Shown here in pieces: positions 63,941 to 64,000 of a DNA stretch of 64,000 nt. Location: positions 659,587 through 723,586 of the forward strand of contig NW_011887297.1 of assembly GCF_000151315.2 (NCBI RefSeq), written 5' to 3'. Under the pieces are notes generated by a model. The model had not been told where the DNA came from, did not search any database, and worked only from the letters and a program-made list of their open reading frames with translations. This DNA is from Capsaspora owczarzaki ATCC 30864 (lineage: Eukaryota; Opisthokonta; Filasterea). Made by a program: the position numbers and the translations under genes. Each line of letters begins with the position of its first letter. Position 1 is the first letter of the stretch.

Positions 63941-64000
63941 TGTTGTGCAGTAGAAGGTCATGTCGAGCGGGACGATCAGTTCAATGTCGGGTTCGGGTTC

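Noticed and set aside
1-64000. tRNA or rRNA genes, CRISPR arrays, LTR elements, DNA transposons
   Set aside because: I looked for TPsiC-like boxes, regular spacer arrays, long terminal or inverted repeats and reverse-transcriptase or transposase motifs in both strands and found none that hold up; a profile search could still reveal small or decayed examples.

Overview
The window is nuclear DNA from a unicellular eukaryote with a compact, intron-containing genome. Short GT-AG introns (mostly about 60-600 bp) interrupt most genes, intergenic gaps are often only 20-350 bp, and coding exons are rich in Ala, Ser, Gln and Asp homopolymers. The gene set (PBAF-type polybromo, SOCS-box ankyrin protein, TBC1D7-like, HAX1-like, PRELID1-like, FAM135, group XII PLA2, plus a plant/fungus-style BIO3-BIO1 fusion and ERG28) points to a protist relative of animals. 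A filasterean such as Capsaspora is my best guess, but that is inference from gene content and style, not an identification. I see no tRNA, rRNA, CRISPR, plasmid or clear transposon. All exon boundaries were set by eye from splice sites, reading phase and family conservation.

Layout: 0-11.6 kb, mostly plus strand: FAM135-type lipase (5' cut by the window edge), TAF10, group XII phospholipase A2, a Nudix hydrolase 22 bp ahead of a fused biotin-synthesis enzyme (BIO3-BIO1), a PRELID1/UPS1-like lipid-transfer protein (minus), an RNase MRP/P zinc-ribbon protein, ERG28. 11.7-22.7 kb: a giant PH-domain protein kinase (minus), TAF13 with a long AT-hook extension (plus), delta24-sterol reductase (minus). 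23.2-31.4 kb: a coiled-coil protein, N-acetylglucosamine-6-phosphate deacetylase (minus) head-to-head with glucosamine-6-phosphate deaminase (plus), and an Hsp70 lacking the EEVD tail (minus). 32.2-44.3 kb: polybromo with ARID2-like zinc fingers (plus), TBC1D7-like (minus), Doa10/MARCH6 ubiquitin ligase (plus). 44.4-57.4 kb: LST8 (minus), JmjC/cupin protein (minus), a small membrane protein (minus), ankyrin-SOCS protein (plus), a type II membrane protein (plus), cullin-3 (plus). 57.6-64 kb: HAX1-like (minus), phospholipase D (plus), and an unidentified nuclear-looking protein running off the right end (minus).

Functional links: NagA and NagB give two consecutive steps of amino-sugar breakdown and share one promoter region. 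ERG28, DHCR24/DWF1 and Doa10/MARCH6 all touch sterol metabolism. TAF10 and TAF13 are both TFIID subunits. LST8 and TBC1D7 both belong to TOR/TSC signalling. Cullin-3, Doa10 and the SOCS-box protein are ubiquitin-system parts. Apart from the Nag pair these proximities may be chance. The strongest candidates for something undescribed are the polybromo/ARID2-finger chimera, the TAF13/AT-hook protein, the head-to-head Nag pair, the SOCS-box ankyrin protein with an in-frame TGA near its start, and the unassigned type II membrane protein.
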